Part shown: positions 24,212-31,815 of the stretch, piece by piece | Layout: each line of letters starts with the position of its first letter | Position numbering within the stretch: position 1 is the stretch's first letter | Assembly (NCBI GenBank): GCA_036389105.1 | Contig: DASVQK010000092.1 | Span: 1 to 43,588, forward strand | Length of the DNA stretch: 43,588 nt | Source of the DNA: AC-37 sp036389105 | Lineage (GTDB): Bacteria > Actinomycetota > Thermoleophilia > Solirubrobacterales > Thermoleophilaceae | Direction: 5' to 3' | Program-made: the position numbers and the translations under genes | Notes under the pieces: generated by a model | Database searches by the model: none | The model's input: only the letters and a program-made list of their open reading frames with translations | Told to the model about the DNA's origin: nothing

Positions 24212-24760
24212 CTAGGCCTCGAGCCGCTCCAGGACAAGCTCCATCACCTCTCCCCGGCTGCGCGCGCCGTGATCGGCGGCCATGAAGTGGTTGCCGATCC
24301 AGAGCGAGAAGGCGATCATGCAGCGGGCCTCGACGTCGTCCTCGCCGGGGCAGAAGGCGCCGAACAGCGAGCGCATGTAGTCCATCCGGCGGTTGTCGAC
24401 TCGTCGCAGCCGCTTCGCGACGGCCGGCTCGCGCCGGGCCCAGTCGCGGACCGCCAGGTCGATCCTCAGCAGCTCCTCCCTTGAGCGGGCGAGCGCGAAC
24501 AGCCGCCGCAGCCTCGCCCGGGCGTCGCCGCCCTCGCCCTCGACGCGCTCGATCACCTCGTCGATGCTCGTCCGCTCCCACGTGTCGAGCATCTCCTCGA
24601 GCAGCGCGCGGCGGTGGTCGAAGTGCCAGTAGAAGCCGCCCTTGGTGACGCCGAGAGCCCGCGCCAGGGGCTCGATCCGGACCGCGTCGGGGCCGCCGGA
24701 GGCTAGGGCCCGCAGCCCCTCCTCGATCCAGCTGCTCCGAGGCGTGCGGGTGAGGGCCAT
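24212..24760 (-). CDS. TetR-family transcriptional regulator
   Basis: The product has 182 residues. The N-terminal helix-turn-helix is classic TetR: IEEGLRALASGGPDAVRIEPLA, then LGVTKGGFYWHF at residues 37-48 and KxxLLEEML-like helix 4. The C-terminal ligand-binding domain is helical and of no recognised ligand class. It is divergent from the DUF2867/oxidoreductase pair. A perfect 14-bp palindrome covers the space between the two starts, overlapping its own probable -10 box (TACCGT, 24768-24773). Autorepression together with control of the divergent operon is likely. Confidence 0.93.
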   Translation of the reverse strand: MALTRTPRSSWIEEGLRALASGGPDAVRIEPLARALGVTKGGFYWHFDHRRALLEEMLDTWERTSIDEVIERVEGEGGDARARLRRLFALARSREELLRIDLAVRDWARREPAVAKRLRRVDNRRMDYMRSLFGAFCPGEDDVEARCMIAFSLWIGNHFMAADHGARSRGEVMELVLERLEA

Positions 24761-24765
24761 CGTCT

Positions 24766-24779
24766 ATACGGTACCGTAT
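24766..24779. promoter_or_regulatory. Perfect 14-bp palindromic operator, probable TetR-family binding site
   Basis: ATACGGTACCGTAT is its own reverse complement. It lies between the divergent starts at 24760 and 24796. On the minus strand it contains TACCGT, 7 bases from the regulator ATG. Its position would block promoters in both directions. Confidence 0.75.
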
Positions 24780-24795
24780 GGATCGAGGTCCACGA

Positions 24796-25401
24796 ATGAG
24801 TCTCCCGGACACCGCGCACACCTCCCGGCCCTGGCGGATCCACGAGCTCACGCGCGACTTCCGGCTCGAGGACGTGTGGGCGCTGCCGACCCCCGGCGGT
24901 CCGGACGACTTCCCGCGGCTGGTGGAGCTGGCGACCTCGCTGGACCCGTCGCGGAGCTCCGCGGCCGCGGTCCGCATGCTGTTCGCGATCCGCTGGAGGG
25001 TCGGGGAGCTGCTCGGGTGGGACGGCCCGGAGGCCGGCGTCGGATCCAGGGTGCCGACGCTCCGCGACCGGGTGCCGGCGGAACTGCGCGAGACCCCGAC
25101 CCAGGACTTCGACGCGCTCCCCTTCAGCTCGCTGTACCTGACCGAGGACGAGTTCGCGGCGGAGACCGCCAACCGAACCATGCACGGGGTCCTGCACCTC
25201 GGCTGGGTACCGGACGGAAGCGGCGGCTATCGCGGCCAGATGGCCGTTCTCGTGAAGCCGAACGGACCGCTCGGGGACGCCTACATGGCCGCGATCAGGC
25301 CGTTCCGGCACCTGATCGTGTACCCGCCGGCGATACGAGAGTTCGAGCGGGAGTGGCGGGCCGGCACTCGCCCGGCGTCCGGGGTGGGCGCCTCGGCGTG
25401 A
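24796..25401 (+). CDS. DUF2867-like protein
   Basis: The product has 201 residues from ATG at 24796. I preferred this start to the in-frame ATG at 24778 because GAGGT lies 6 bases upstream, and the earlier ATG overlaps the operator. The sequence (WALPTPGGPDDFPRLVEL, MHGVLHLGWVP, MAVLVKPNGPLGDAYMAAIRPFRHLIVYP) matches the DUF2867 pattern, which is often found next to TetR regulators and nucleoside-diphosphate-sugar epimerase-like proteins. The biochemical function is unknown. Its stop overlaps the GTG of the oxidoreductase (GTGA), so both genes are co-translated under the palindromic operator. Confidence 0.8.
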   Translation: MSLPDTAHTSRPWRIHELTRDFRLEDVWALPTPGGPDDFPRLVELATSLDPSRSSAAAVRMLFAIRWRVGELLGWDGPEAGVGSRVPTLRDRVPAELRETPTQDFDALPFSSLYLTEDEFAAETANRTMHGVLHLGWVPDGSGGYRGQMAVLVKPNGPLGDAYMAAIRPFRHLIVYPPAIREFEREWRAGTRPASGVGASA

Positions 25402-26114
25402 ACCTTCCCCCCGGCCAAAAGCGGATCGACGGGTTCCCCCGCTTCGGCACGCACCTCAACAAACCCCCGCCCGCCGTCCCCGCCGATCCGGTCATCGAGG
25501 TCGGCGGCGCCGTGGCCCAGCCGTTCACCGTCCCACTGGCCAGGCTCGCGACGCTTCCCCGCCGCGAGCTGACCGCCGACTTCCACTGCGTGGGTGGCTG
25601 GTCCGCCACCGACCTGCACTGGGAGGGGGTGGCGTTCGAGACCTTCTATCGCGAGCTCGTCCAGCCGTCGGTCGAGCCGCACGCGTCGGTCACGCATATC
25701 GTCTTCGGCGGTCTCGACGGCTTCGAGTCGGCCCTGGCGGTCGAGGACGCCCTGGCGGAGGATGTGCTGATCGCGGTCCGTCTCGACGGCCGGCCGCTCG
25801 ACGCCGACCACGGGGCGCCGGCCCGGCTGGTCAGCCCAAGCCAGTACGGCTACATGAACACCAAGCACCTCTGCCGGATCGAGCTCCACACCACGGCGCC
25901 GAAGAAGCTCCGCGCCGCGACCCGGTTCACCGAGCTGGGACTGCGCGGTCCGCTGGTCATGCGCCACCCGCGGGCGAGGGTCTGGCAGGAGGAGCGTCAT
26001 CCCTACCTGCCGGCCCGCCTGCTGCGGCCGTTGTACCGGGCACTCATCCCGCCCCTTGCGTACCTCTGTGCTCGGGGCAGCGGGCGCGGCCGTACCCCAC
26101 CGCCGTCGCCTTGA
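25398..26114 (+). CDS. Molybdopterin-dependent oxidoreductase (sulfite-oxidase/MsrP-like fold)
   Basis: The product has 238 residues from GTG overlapping the preceding stop. The conserved cysteine that ligates molybdenum in the SUOX fold is C64 in TADFHCVGGWSA. Further motifs are WEGVAFETF, SPSQYGYMNTKHLCRIEL and VWQEERHPY. There is no visible signal peptide or Tat motif, so it may act in the cytoplasm, unlike the exported MsrP. No molybdenum-cofactor gene is in the window. The substrate could be a sulfoxide or another small oxidised compound. Regulation by the adjacent TetR protein is inferred from the operator. Confidence 0.87.
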   Translation: MNLPPGQKRIDGFPRFGTHLNKPPPAVPADPVIEVGGAVAQPFTVPLARLATLPRRELTADFHCVGGWSATDLHWEGVAFETFYRELVQPSVEPHASVTHIVFGGLDGFESALAVEDALAEDVLIAVRLDGRPLDADHGAPARLVSPSQYGYMNTKHLCRIELHTTAPKKLRAATRFTELGLRGPLVMRHPRARVWQEERHPYLPARLLRPLYRALIPPLAYLCARGSGRGRTPPPSP

Positions 26115-26124
26115 GCGGCAGCGC

Positions 26125-26643
26125 TCAGCCCGCGCGCGGGAGGCCGCCGAAGGACGCCGTCAGCTCCGGCTGGTGCCGCAGCGTCTGGAGCACCACGCAG
26201 TAGCGCTCGGTCAGGCGCAGCAGCGTCTCCAGGTCACCCGCTTCGGCGTCGGTATCCAGGTCGAACTGGAGCCGGATCGCGCGGAACCCGACAGGAGCCT
26301 CCTTGCTCACCCCCAGCGTTCCGCGGAAGTCCAGATCGCCTTCGGCCGTGATGGTGCCGCCCTCGACCGCCACCTCGAGCGAGGTCGCCACCGCGCGCAG
26401 CGTCACCCCGGCACACGCCACCAGCGCCTCCAGCAGCATGTCGCCCGAGCACAGCAGCGAGCCGTCGCCGCCGGTGGCGGGATGGAGCCCGGCCTTGGCC
26501 AGAGCCGAACCGGTCCGGACCGAGCAGCTGATCCCGTCGTCGAGGTCGCCGCTCGCGCTGAGCGTCACGACCGCGGACTCGGGCTCGTCGCGATAGCGCT
26601 CCTTCAACGGCGCTTGAACGGCTCGCAGCTCCTCGGCACGCAT
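26125..26643 (-). CDS. OsmC-family protein
   Basis: The product has 172 residues. The family's redox cysteines are present at C65 (GSLLCSGDMLLEALVACAG) and C149 (TERYCVVLQTL). OsmC-fold proteins reduce organic hydroperoxides or act on related thiol chemistry as dimers. The first 40 residues (LKERYRDEP) are typical of the longer OsmC-like subgroup. It is convergent with the oxidoreductase gene, with 10 bases between stops. No SD and no near TANNNT box was found upstream of the ATG. Confidence 0.88.
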   Translation of the reverse strand: MRAEELRAVQAPLKERYRDEPESAVVTLSASGDLDDGISCSVRTGSALAKAGLHPATGGDGSLLCSGDMLLEALVACAGVTLRAVATSLEVAVEGGTITAEGDLDFRGTLGVSKEAPVGFRAIRLQFDLDTDAEAGDLETLLRLTERYCVVLQTLRHQPELTASFGGLPRAG

Positions 26644-26923
26644 CGGCTGGATGCTTGCACAGCGTGGGCGCCCCGAGGTGGGCGGGAGACGCGAAGCGAT
26701 CGCCTTTCTTCGGGGACCGGTCTCAACACGTGCCCCGGCGCGAACGGGCAGTCGGTCCCGTTCTACGACGGCGTCTTCACGAACCTCGGCGACTACTGAC
26801 GGAGACGCCTGCCCGGTCCGGGCGGCGCAAGCATTCGGTGTCCCGCGTATGCCCCACCGTGTGGCCGTCGGCCGCTGGTAGGGTCCGGCGTGCCGAACAG
26901 TCGGAGCGCTGGAGGGAGCTCGA
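26644..26923. other. 280-base intergenic stretch with a possible 3' gene remnant
   Basis: No complete gene is seen. A short plus-strand frame ending at TGA 26797-26799 reads CPGANGQSVPFYDGVFTNLG and has G/C-rich third positions, so it may be the last part of a lost secreted-protein gene. A strong SD (GGAGGGAG) near 26910-26918 belongs to the gene at 26924. Confidence 0.35.
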
Positions 26924-27151
26924 ATGGCACGAAAGATCGTGACCCACTACGCCGTGTTCCACAACGTCGGCAGCACGTCGAGCGTCGTCGTCTACTACCA
27001 GGGCGGCGGCGCGGACACGATCGCCGACCTGCCGTTCGCGGAGGCCTCCTACGTGGTCGACCTGCTGCGCAACGAGAAGCCGATGTCGTACGACCACGAC
27101 CGCAAGCGGCTCTCGACCTGGTCGCCGGAGCCCGTCGGCGAGGAGGAGTAA
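26924..27151 (+). CDS. 75-residue protein, free-standing copy of the module at the N-terminus of the next gene
   Basis: It starts at ATG with SD GGAGGGAG. The sequence (THYAVFHNVGSTSSVVVYY, FAEASYVVDLLRNEKP, LSTWSPEPVGEEE) matches residues 1-75 of the next protein almost position for position. The module looks like an all-beta/alpha unit with a VVDLLRNEKP helix. I do not know its family. There is no signal peptide. It ends 4 bases before the next start and the two are surely co-transcribed. It may be a regulatory or decoy copy of the transglutaminase-like protein's N-terminal module. Confidence 0.75.
   Translation: MARKIVTHYAVFHNVGSTSSVVVYYQGGGADTIADLPFAEASYVVDLLRNEKPMSYDHDRKRLSTWSPEPVGEEE
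27059..27148 (+). repeat. 90-bp direct repeat, copy 1
   Basis: This is the 3' part of the 75-residue gene. It matches 27291-27380 with 2 mismatches, including all synonymous positions in the last 60 bases. Confidence 0.9.
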
Positions 27152-27155
27152 CGCC

Positions 27156-28526
27156 GTGGCCCGGCGGGTCGTGGGCAACTACGCGGTGTTCGAGAACGTG
27201 GGCGGCACCCGCGACGTCGTCTTCTACTACGACGGCGGGGGAGCCGACTCCGTGACCGGCGTGAGCGCGGCCGAGGCCGCCTACATCGTCGACCTGCTCC
27301 GCAACGAGAAGCCGATCTCGTACGACCACGACCGCAAGCGGCTCTCGACCTGGTCGCCGGAGCCCGTCGGCGAGGAGGAGACGACCCTCGACCTCGACGC
27401 GTGGCTCGACGCGCGTCCGGGGATCGCCGCCGCCATCGTCTGGGAGGACTCGGGGGGCGCGCACGCTTGGTCGAGCTGGAGCGACGGCTGGAAGGCCCAG
27501 CTGCGGCAGGCGTTCGCGGCCGCCCGCAACCGCAGCTCGATCCCCGTGCCCGACGTCCCGCAGAACCAGCAGGCCCTCGCCGACGCCGACCAGGTCGTGC
27601 AGGTCCTGTCGGCGGCCGACGCATGGGCGTACTTCAAGGCCAGCGTCGCGCAATCGCTGGCCATCGACGCCGGGCGGCAGGTCGGCTGGTCGCTGGGGAG
27701 CTACTCCGCGGAGCAGCTCGCGCAGATCCTCGACAGCCGCGAGATGTTCCGCTGGCAGAGCTCGCCCGCGGGGTACCGGATCCAGGGCATGCACGGCCGC
27801 GTGACGCCCGCGCCGCCCGCGTTCACGTACGAGTTCCTCGGGAAGACAGGGCTGATCGGGTCGTCGCGCCTGAACACGCTCGCCAACGTGATCGGCTGGT
27901 GCCGAGCGAACCTGGTCCACTTCCTGGGCGGCACCGACACGGCGAACATGGTCGACCAGTGGCAGTACCGCGGCTTTCCGCCGATGACCCGGGTGATCAA
28001 CGGGACGGTCCAGACCTCTCACCCCGAGTCAGGGAACAGGCGCCGCACAGCGGGCTGCTGGGGCACGGTCGGCCTGCTTCGCGCGCTCGGGCGGGCGATC
28101 AACGTCCCGGTCGACCTCGTGACGAACGCGGGCCACGCGCAGGCGTGGTTCATGGCCGACGACCGCTACCTGAGCCACGGCGACGACCCCTACAACGCCC
28201 TGACGAAGGCGACGCCGCCGATCCCACCGGGCGAGATCCTGACTCCGAAGGCGAGCTTCGACGCATGGTTCGGAGCCGGCGTGCCGGATGAGGAAAAGGC
28301 CGACAACGTCGGCCGCCGAACGCGCGAACTGGCCGTCGCGTACCTGCCCAACTACCTGCTCCACGCCTACTGCGCCGACCAGGCCGCGGGCGCGGGCCAC
28401 GCCGACGGCGAGGTCTTCGACATCTTCGAACGCGACTACACGGTCGCGGAGCTCGAGGCCCAGGACCTGTGGGGCCGGATGGACGCGAAGATCGCCGCGT
28501 TCGGGGGTTGCGCAGCCGTGCCATAG
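27156..28526 (+). CDS. Transglutaminase-like protein with duplicated N-terminal module
   Basis: The product has 456 residues from GTG. Residues 1-75 repeat the preceding protein. Residues about 80-290 are helical, Trp-rich and unassigned. Residues about 298-346 carry a transglutaminase/papain-like triad in the right order and spacing: C301 (TAGCWGTVGLLRAL), H327 (NAGHAQAWF) and D343 or D344 (YLSHGDDPYN). This fold hydrolyses or cross-links amide bonds. The rest, to residue 456, is helical with a final Cys pair region. There is no signal peptide. Protease, deamidase or transglutaminase activity is inferred from motifs only. The partner is likely the adjacent small module protein. Confidence 0.75.
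   Translation: MARRVVGNYAVFENVGGTRDVVFYYDGGGADSVTGVSAAEAAYIVDLLRNEKPISYDHDRKRLSTWSPEPVGEEETTLDLDAWLDARPGIAAAIVWEDSGGAHAWSSWSDGWKAQLRQAFAAARNRSSIPVPDVPQNQQALADADQVVQVLSAADAWAYFKASVAQSLAIDAGRQVGWSLGSYSAEQLAQILDSREMFRWQSSPAGYRIQGMHGRVTPAPPAFTYEFLGKTGLIGSSRLNTLANVIGWCRANLVHFLGGTDTANMVDQWQYRGFPPMTRVINGTVQTSHPESGNRRRTAGCWGTVGLLRALGRAINVPVDLVTNAGHAQAWFMADDRYLSHGDDPYNALTKATPPIPPGEILTPKASFDAWFGAGVPDEEKADNVGRRTRELAVAYLPNYLLHAYCADQAAGAGHADGEVFDIFERDYTVAELEAQDLWGRMDAKIAAFGGCAAVP
27291..27380 (+). repeat. 90-bp direct repeat, copy 2
   Basis: It lies within the N-terminal module of the transglutaminase-like gene, 232 bases after copy 1. The DNA just upstream in both genes has diverged much more, which suggests recent gene conversion of this segment. 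Confidence 0.9.
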
Positions 28527-28610
28527 GACCTCCACGGCGCGCAGTGGTCGAGCTTCGCGCCCTTCGAACCGTACGCCAGAGCCCTGCGTAACAACCTCTG
28601 GGAGGTACCG

Positions 28611-29750
28611 ATGTCAGCCCTACCCTTCGTACGCGCGGCGCTCGCCGCCGTGACCCTCGCACTCGCCGCGCCTGCCGGCGCGGGCGCGAGCTTCACCGTC
28701 GTGCCCAGCCCCAACGCACCCGTGGGCCAGAGCGCCCTCAACGGCGTGCGGGCCAGCTCGGCGACGGATGCCTGGGCGGTCGGCTCGTCCTGCTGCGCGA
28801 CCAACAACTTCGGCCGAGCCGCGCTCACCCTGCACTGGAACGGCAGCGCGTGGTCGGTGGTGCCGAGCCTCGACACGCGCTTCAAGGACGAGCTGCTCAA
28901 TGCCGTGATCGACATCTCGCCGTCGAACGCGTGGGCGGTGGGCGAGACCAAGCAGTCCGGCTACAGGTCGGGCGTGCCGCTGATCCTGCACTGGAACGGC
29001 TCGTCGTGGCAGCCGGTCGCGCCGCCGAGCGACACCACCGGGAAGCTGCTCGCCGCGGCCTCCTCCTCGGCCACCGACCTCTGGGCCGTGGGCGACGACA
29101 ATCACGGCCAGCCGCTCGTGCTGCACTCGGCCGGCGTGGGGTGGTCGCACGTCCCGCTGCCGCAGTTCGGCTCCTCCATCAATCTGCGCGGCGTGCGCGC
29201 GTTCAGCCGGACGGACGTCTGGGTCGTCGGCAGCCAGGGCAGCGCCAGCACCCTGATCCTGCACTGGAACGGCGCAGTGTGGACGCGGGTCGCGTCGCCC
29301 AACCCCGATCCGTTCTCGAACGTCCTGCACGCGGTGGGCGGCTTCGGGCCCCGCGATCTCTGGGCGGTCGGCCAGCAGGCGAGGTCCAAGACCTCGACCG
29401 GCGTCCCGCCCGGCACGAGGACGCTCGCGATGCACTGGGACGGCTCGCGCTGGACCACCGTGGCCACGCCCAACGTCGGCGACGAGGACAGCCTGCGCGG
29501 CGTGGTCGGGAACGCGGGCGGCATGACGGCCGTGGGGACGTTCCAGAACGTGACCACGGGCACGCTCCGAACGCTGGCGGAGCGCTGGAACGGGACGAGC
29601 TGGGCCGTGCGTCCGACCCCGAACGTGGGCGCGGCGGACAACCTGCTGCGCGCCGTGTCGCCGATCCCGGGCTCGCCCGACGTTTGGGCCGTCGGCACCC
29701 ACCTGACGGCAGGCGGGCCGACGCAGACGCTGGTGCTGCGCGGCTCCTGA
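28611..29750 (+). CDS. Secreted beta-propeller protein with LHWNGSxW repeats
   Basis: The product has 379 residues with SD GGGAGGT upstream of the ATG. Residues 1-27 are a signal peptide. Six to seven blades of about 50 residues carry the same pattern, DxWAVG then LxLHWNGSxW then VxSPN: for example DAWAVGSS/LTLHWNGSAW, NAWAVGE/LILHWNGSSW and DLWAVGQ/LAMHWDGSRW. This is a common extracellular propeller of actinobacteria and chloroflexi with no known activity. No catalytic residues or anchor are visible. It may bind sugars or proteins. Confidence 0.83.
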   Translation: MSALPFVRAALAAVTLALAAPAGAGASFTVVPSPNAPVGQSALNGVRASSATDAWAVGSSCCATNNFGRAALTLHWNGSAWSVVPSLDTRFKDELLNAVIDISPSNAWAVGETKQSGYRSGVPLILHWNGSSWQPVAPPSDTTGKLLAAASSSATDLWAVGDDNHGQPLVLHSAGVGWSHVPLPQFGSSINLRGVRAFSRTDVWVVGSQGSASTLILHWNGAVWTRVASPNPDPFSNVLHAVGGFGPRDLWAVGQQARSKTSTGVPPGTRTLAMHWDGSRWTTVATPNVGDEDSLRGVVGNAGGMTAVGTFQNVTTGTLRTLAERWNGTSWAVRPTPNVGAADNLLRAVSPIPGSPDVWAVGTHLTAGGPTQTLVLRGS

Positions 29751-29810
29751 CGTCTAGCCGAGAAGAAGCTCGACCACGAGCACGCCGCTCGTCGAAGTCC
29801 CCTGGACCTT

Positions 29811-30299
29811 CTAGCTTCCGCGCTGAGGTGGGGCGCCGAGCCAACGCTCCAGCCCGGGGGCGGGCGATGGCTTCCGTACCGCGGGTGCCGAGGGGCTGTC
29901 GTCCTCCTGCTCGGCCGCCGTCGCGGCGACGTGCCGGACCGCGATTCCGATGATGCGCTCGACGCGGTGCGGCAGGTCGATCTGAAGCCACTTGGACACC
30001 CCGGTCGGGAGGGTCGATATCACGACCTCGTCGAACCGGGACGGGTCCCACGCCTCCTTCACGGCGACCACCGGATCCGAGTCCCCGAGCTCGCCGCATG
30101 CCTCGAGTCCAGCCTCGCGCCAGCCGGCGACTATCGCGTCGAGGCGGCTGCGGGCCTCCTCGAGTCGGCCGGGCAACTGCGGTAGGAGCAGCGTGAACTC
30201 GGTGTCACCATGCGCGGCTCGCTCACGCAGCGCCTCCATCAGCTCGGACGAGTCGGCGGTTTGATTCGCCACCACGAGGACGCTGGACTTCCAGGCCAT
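29811..30299 (-). CDS. UspA-like universal stress family protein
   Basis: The product has 162 residues from ATG at 30299 with SD AAGGGAG; an upstream ATG at 30314 lies within the SD palindrome. The Rossmann-like pattern (SSVLVVANQTADSSEL, TEFTLLLPQ, DPVVAVKEAW, FDEVVISTLPTGVSKWLQIDLPHRVER) fits universal stress proteins in which the LPxxxSxWLxxDLPHRV segment follows the nucleotide-binding fold. The C-terminal 30 residues are disordered and Pro/Ser-rich. The role is probably nucleotide-dependent stress signalling; the ligand is unknown. Confidence 0.75.
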   Translation of the reverse strand: MAWKSSVLVVANQTADSSELMEALRERAAHGDTEFTLLLPQLPGRLEEARSRLDAIVAGWREAGLEACGELGDSDPVVAVKEAWDPSRFDEVVISTLPTGVSKWLQIDLPHRVERIIGIAVRHVAATAAEQEDDSPSAPAVRKPSPAPGLERWLGAPPQRGS

Positions 30300-30306
30300 G
30301 TGACTC

Positions 30307-30322
30307 CCTTCCACATGGAAGG
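30307..30322. promoter_or_regulatory. Near-palindrome over the SD of the UspA-like gene
   Basis: CCTTCCA and TGGAAGG arms (7 bp) are separated by 2 bases and include the GGAAGG Shine-Dalgarno on the minus strand. The gap is too small for a hairpin, so it is more likely a protein operator. A second perfect 12-bp palindrome (GACCGCGCGGTC) lies at 30334-30345. Confidence 0.4.
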
Positions 30323-30419
30323 TACCTGACGTCGACCGCGCGGTCCAGCCTGCCTGAGGTCGCCGCGCCGACGTCTACTGCCAACGAGGGTCCGGACCCG
30401 AGAGGCCGTGCCAGGGTGA

Positions 30420-30449
30420 GCGGGGCCCGACCGGTGCGCCGGGCCCCGC
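30420..30449 (-). terminator. Strong G+C-rich hairpin, terminator-like
   Basis: A perfect 10-bp stem (GCGGGGCCCG / CGGGCCCCGC) with a 10-base loop lies 14 bases past the stop of the broken minus-strand gene at 30464. No T-tract follows. Confidence 0.6.
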
Positions 30450-30463
30450 GCCACTCCGCCGGT

Positions 30464-31401
30464 CTAGGAATCGATCGCGAAGCTGACCACGGGCGGCACC
30501 GGCCCGGTCACGACCGTGTAGCGCGTGTCGTTCAGGCAGATCGACGGCGGCGTCTGGCCGGCCGGCGTGACCTTGAGCGACAGCGGCGGGGTCGAGAGCG
30601 TCACGATGTCCTGCGTGCACGGCGTGACGTCCGGGGACGTCTCGACCCGCACGATCTGATCCGGCGCCGCGTTCACCGACAGGCGGACGCCTCCCGACTG
30701 CGGGCCGGAGATCCGCGCGCACACGTGCATCTCGGTCGTGTTCGGGTGGGTCGTGTACAGGAACACGTCACGCCCCTGGAGGTGCAGGTTGATCAGCTCG
30801 CTCGGGGCGCCGAGCGCACCCGTCGAGCAGGCGGTGGATGCCTTGCCCACCGGCGGCGGCGTGGTGTCCACCGGCGTTGGTGGAGCCGGGTCGGTGTTGA
30901 CGTCGACGTCCGCGATGTCGAGTCCAGGAAGCTCGGCCATCAACCGCTGCTTCAGGTTGCCCACCTCGAAGCACAGCCACGCCCCGGGCAAGAGGGTCGC
31001 GGTCGCGTCGAGGTAGAACGGGGTTCCGAGGATCTGGCCTGCTCGATGGGATGCGGCGCGGGTACGAGGTTGCCGGGCACCGTGGCGCACGCCTGGGAGT
31101 TCGTATCGGAAGCGACCCGCGGGGTCCCAACGTTCGTGTTCGGGTTCACCTCGACCCGGGAACCCGCGTCATACTGGTCGGCGACCTTGACCCGGTAGCA
31201 GAGCCAGGTGTTGGACGGATTCGCCGGGTCGGTCTTGGTGGCCACCCTGAAGAAGACGCTTCGGTTCGCGAGAAACCCGTCGTTGAGCGTCGTGGCCCCC
31301 GTCGTGCAGGTCTCGCTCACCCCAGCCACATTCGCGTGGCAGCCCGTCACCGCGACCAGCGCTCCGGTGATCGCCAGGAACCTTCCGATGCGTCGAACCC
31401 G
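30464..31401 (-). pseudogene. Broken secreted lipoprotein gene (frameshift; no in-frame start)
   Basis: Two adjacent frames join into one protein. The first (31350 downward) reads TGCHANVAGVSE and NTWLCYRVKVADQ. The second (to 30464) reads LGTPFYLDATAT and AWLCFEVGNLKQR. The shift is near 31045, consistent with one lost base. The halves resemble each other (xWLCYxVKV and xWLCFxVGN), so the protein had two similar domains. Reading upstream in the first frame gives RRIGRFLAITGALVAVTGC, an obvious lipoprotein signal with lipobox VTGC. No ATG, GTG or TTG precedes it before a stop, so the start is lost too. The function is unknown. Decay is likelier than a single assembly error because two lesions are present. 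Confidence 0.65.
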
Positions 31402-31663
31402 ATGCCCCTCCTCGCTCTTACGATCCGCCGGGCCCGCGCCTGGGGTGCCACTCGTATCGCTCGCGCCGCAAGAATCAAACGCTCAATATGTGCAAACCCC
31501 CCAGCTAGGGGTGGCTGAAGCGGGTACGTCCGCTCCGGAACCGCGGGCCACGACCGCGCGGCCTTCGTACGGCCATGTTGGATGCAGCCCGTAGATCCCA
31601 CCTCGGGAGCCGGGTGGAGGGACGGCATTTGACCCTGGCTGCCCAACTATCGGACTTGGCGCA
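31402..31663. other. Intergenic stretch without a recognisable gene
   Basis: This lies between the divergent remnants of two secreted-protein genes. Frames in this stretch do not show protein-like composition, and no repeat or RNA gene was seen. The sequence is less G/C-biased than the flanking conserved genes. Confidence 0.4.
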
Positions 31664-31693
31664 TTGACACAAGACCGTCCACCCGGTTACCGT
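31664..31693 (+). promoter_or_regulatory. Sigma-70-like promoter (TTGACA, 18-base spacer, TACCGT)
   Basis: A perfect -35 hexamer TTGACA (31664-31669) and a -10 of TANNNT type (TACCGT, 31688-31693) point toward the broken gene at 31816, with a leader of about 115 bases. Confidence 0.55.
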
Positions 31694-31747
31694 CTCGACG
31701 TGTACCACAGGCGCCGAGTCGTATCCGAAAATTCTCGGACTCTGTAT

Positions 31748-31773
31748 CCACCCACCGACGTTGCGGTAGGTGG
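31748..31773 (+). other. Hairpin in the leader of the broken TSP3-type gene
   Basis: The stem CCACC-C-ACCG / CGGT-A-GGTGG has one mismatch and a 6-base loop, and lies between the promoter and the coding remnant. It could be a leader structure or an attenuator; it does not match a riboswitch class known to me. Confidence 0.35.
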
Positions 31774-31815
31774 ACGGGGCCTTGCCGCCGCGGCAGGCTG
31801 AGCGCCTGGACGCTC

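Noticed and set aside
24778..24795. ATG at 24778 as start of the DUF2867 gene
   Set aside because: It overlaps the palindromic operator and has no SD, while the ATG at 24796 has GAGGT six bases upstream.
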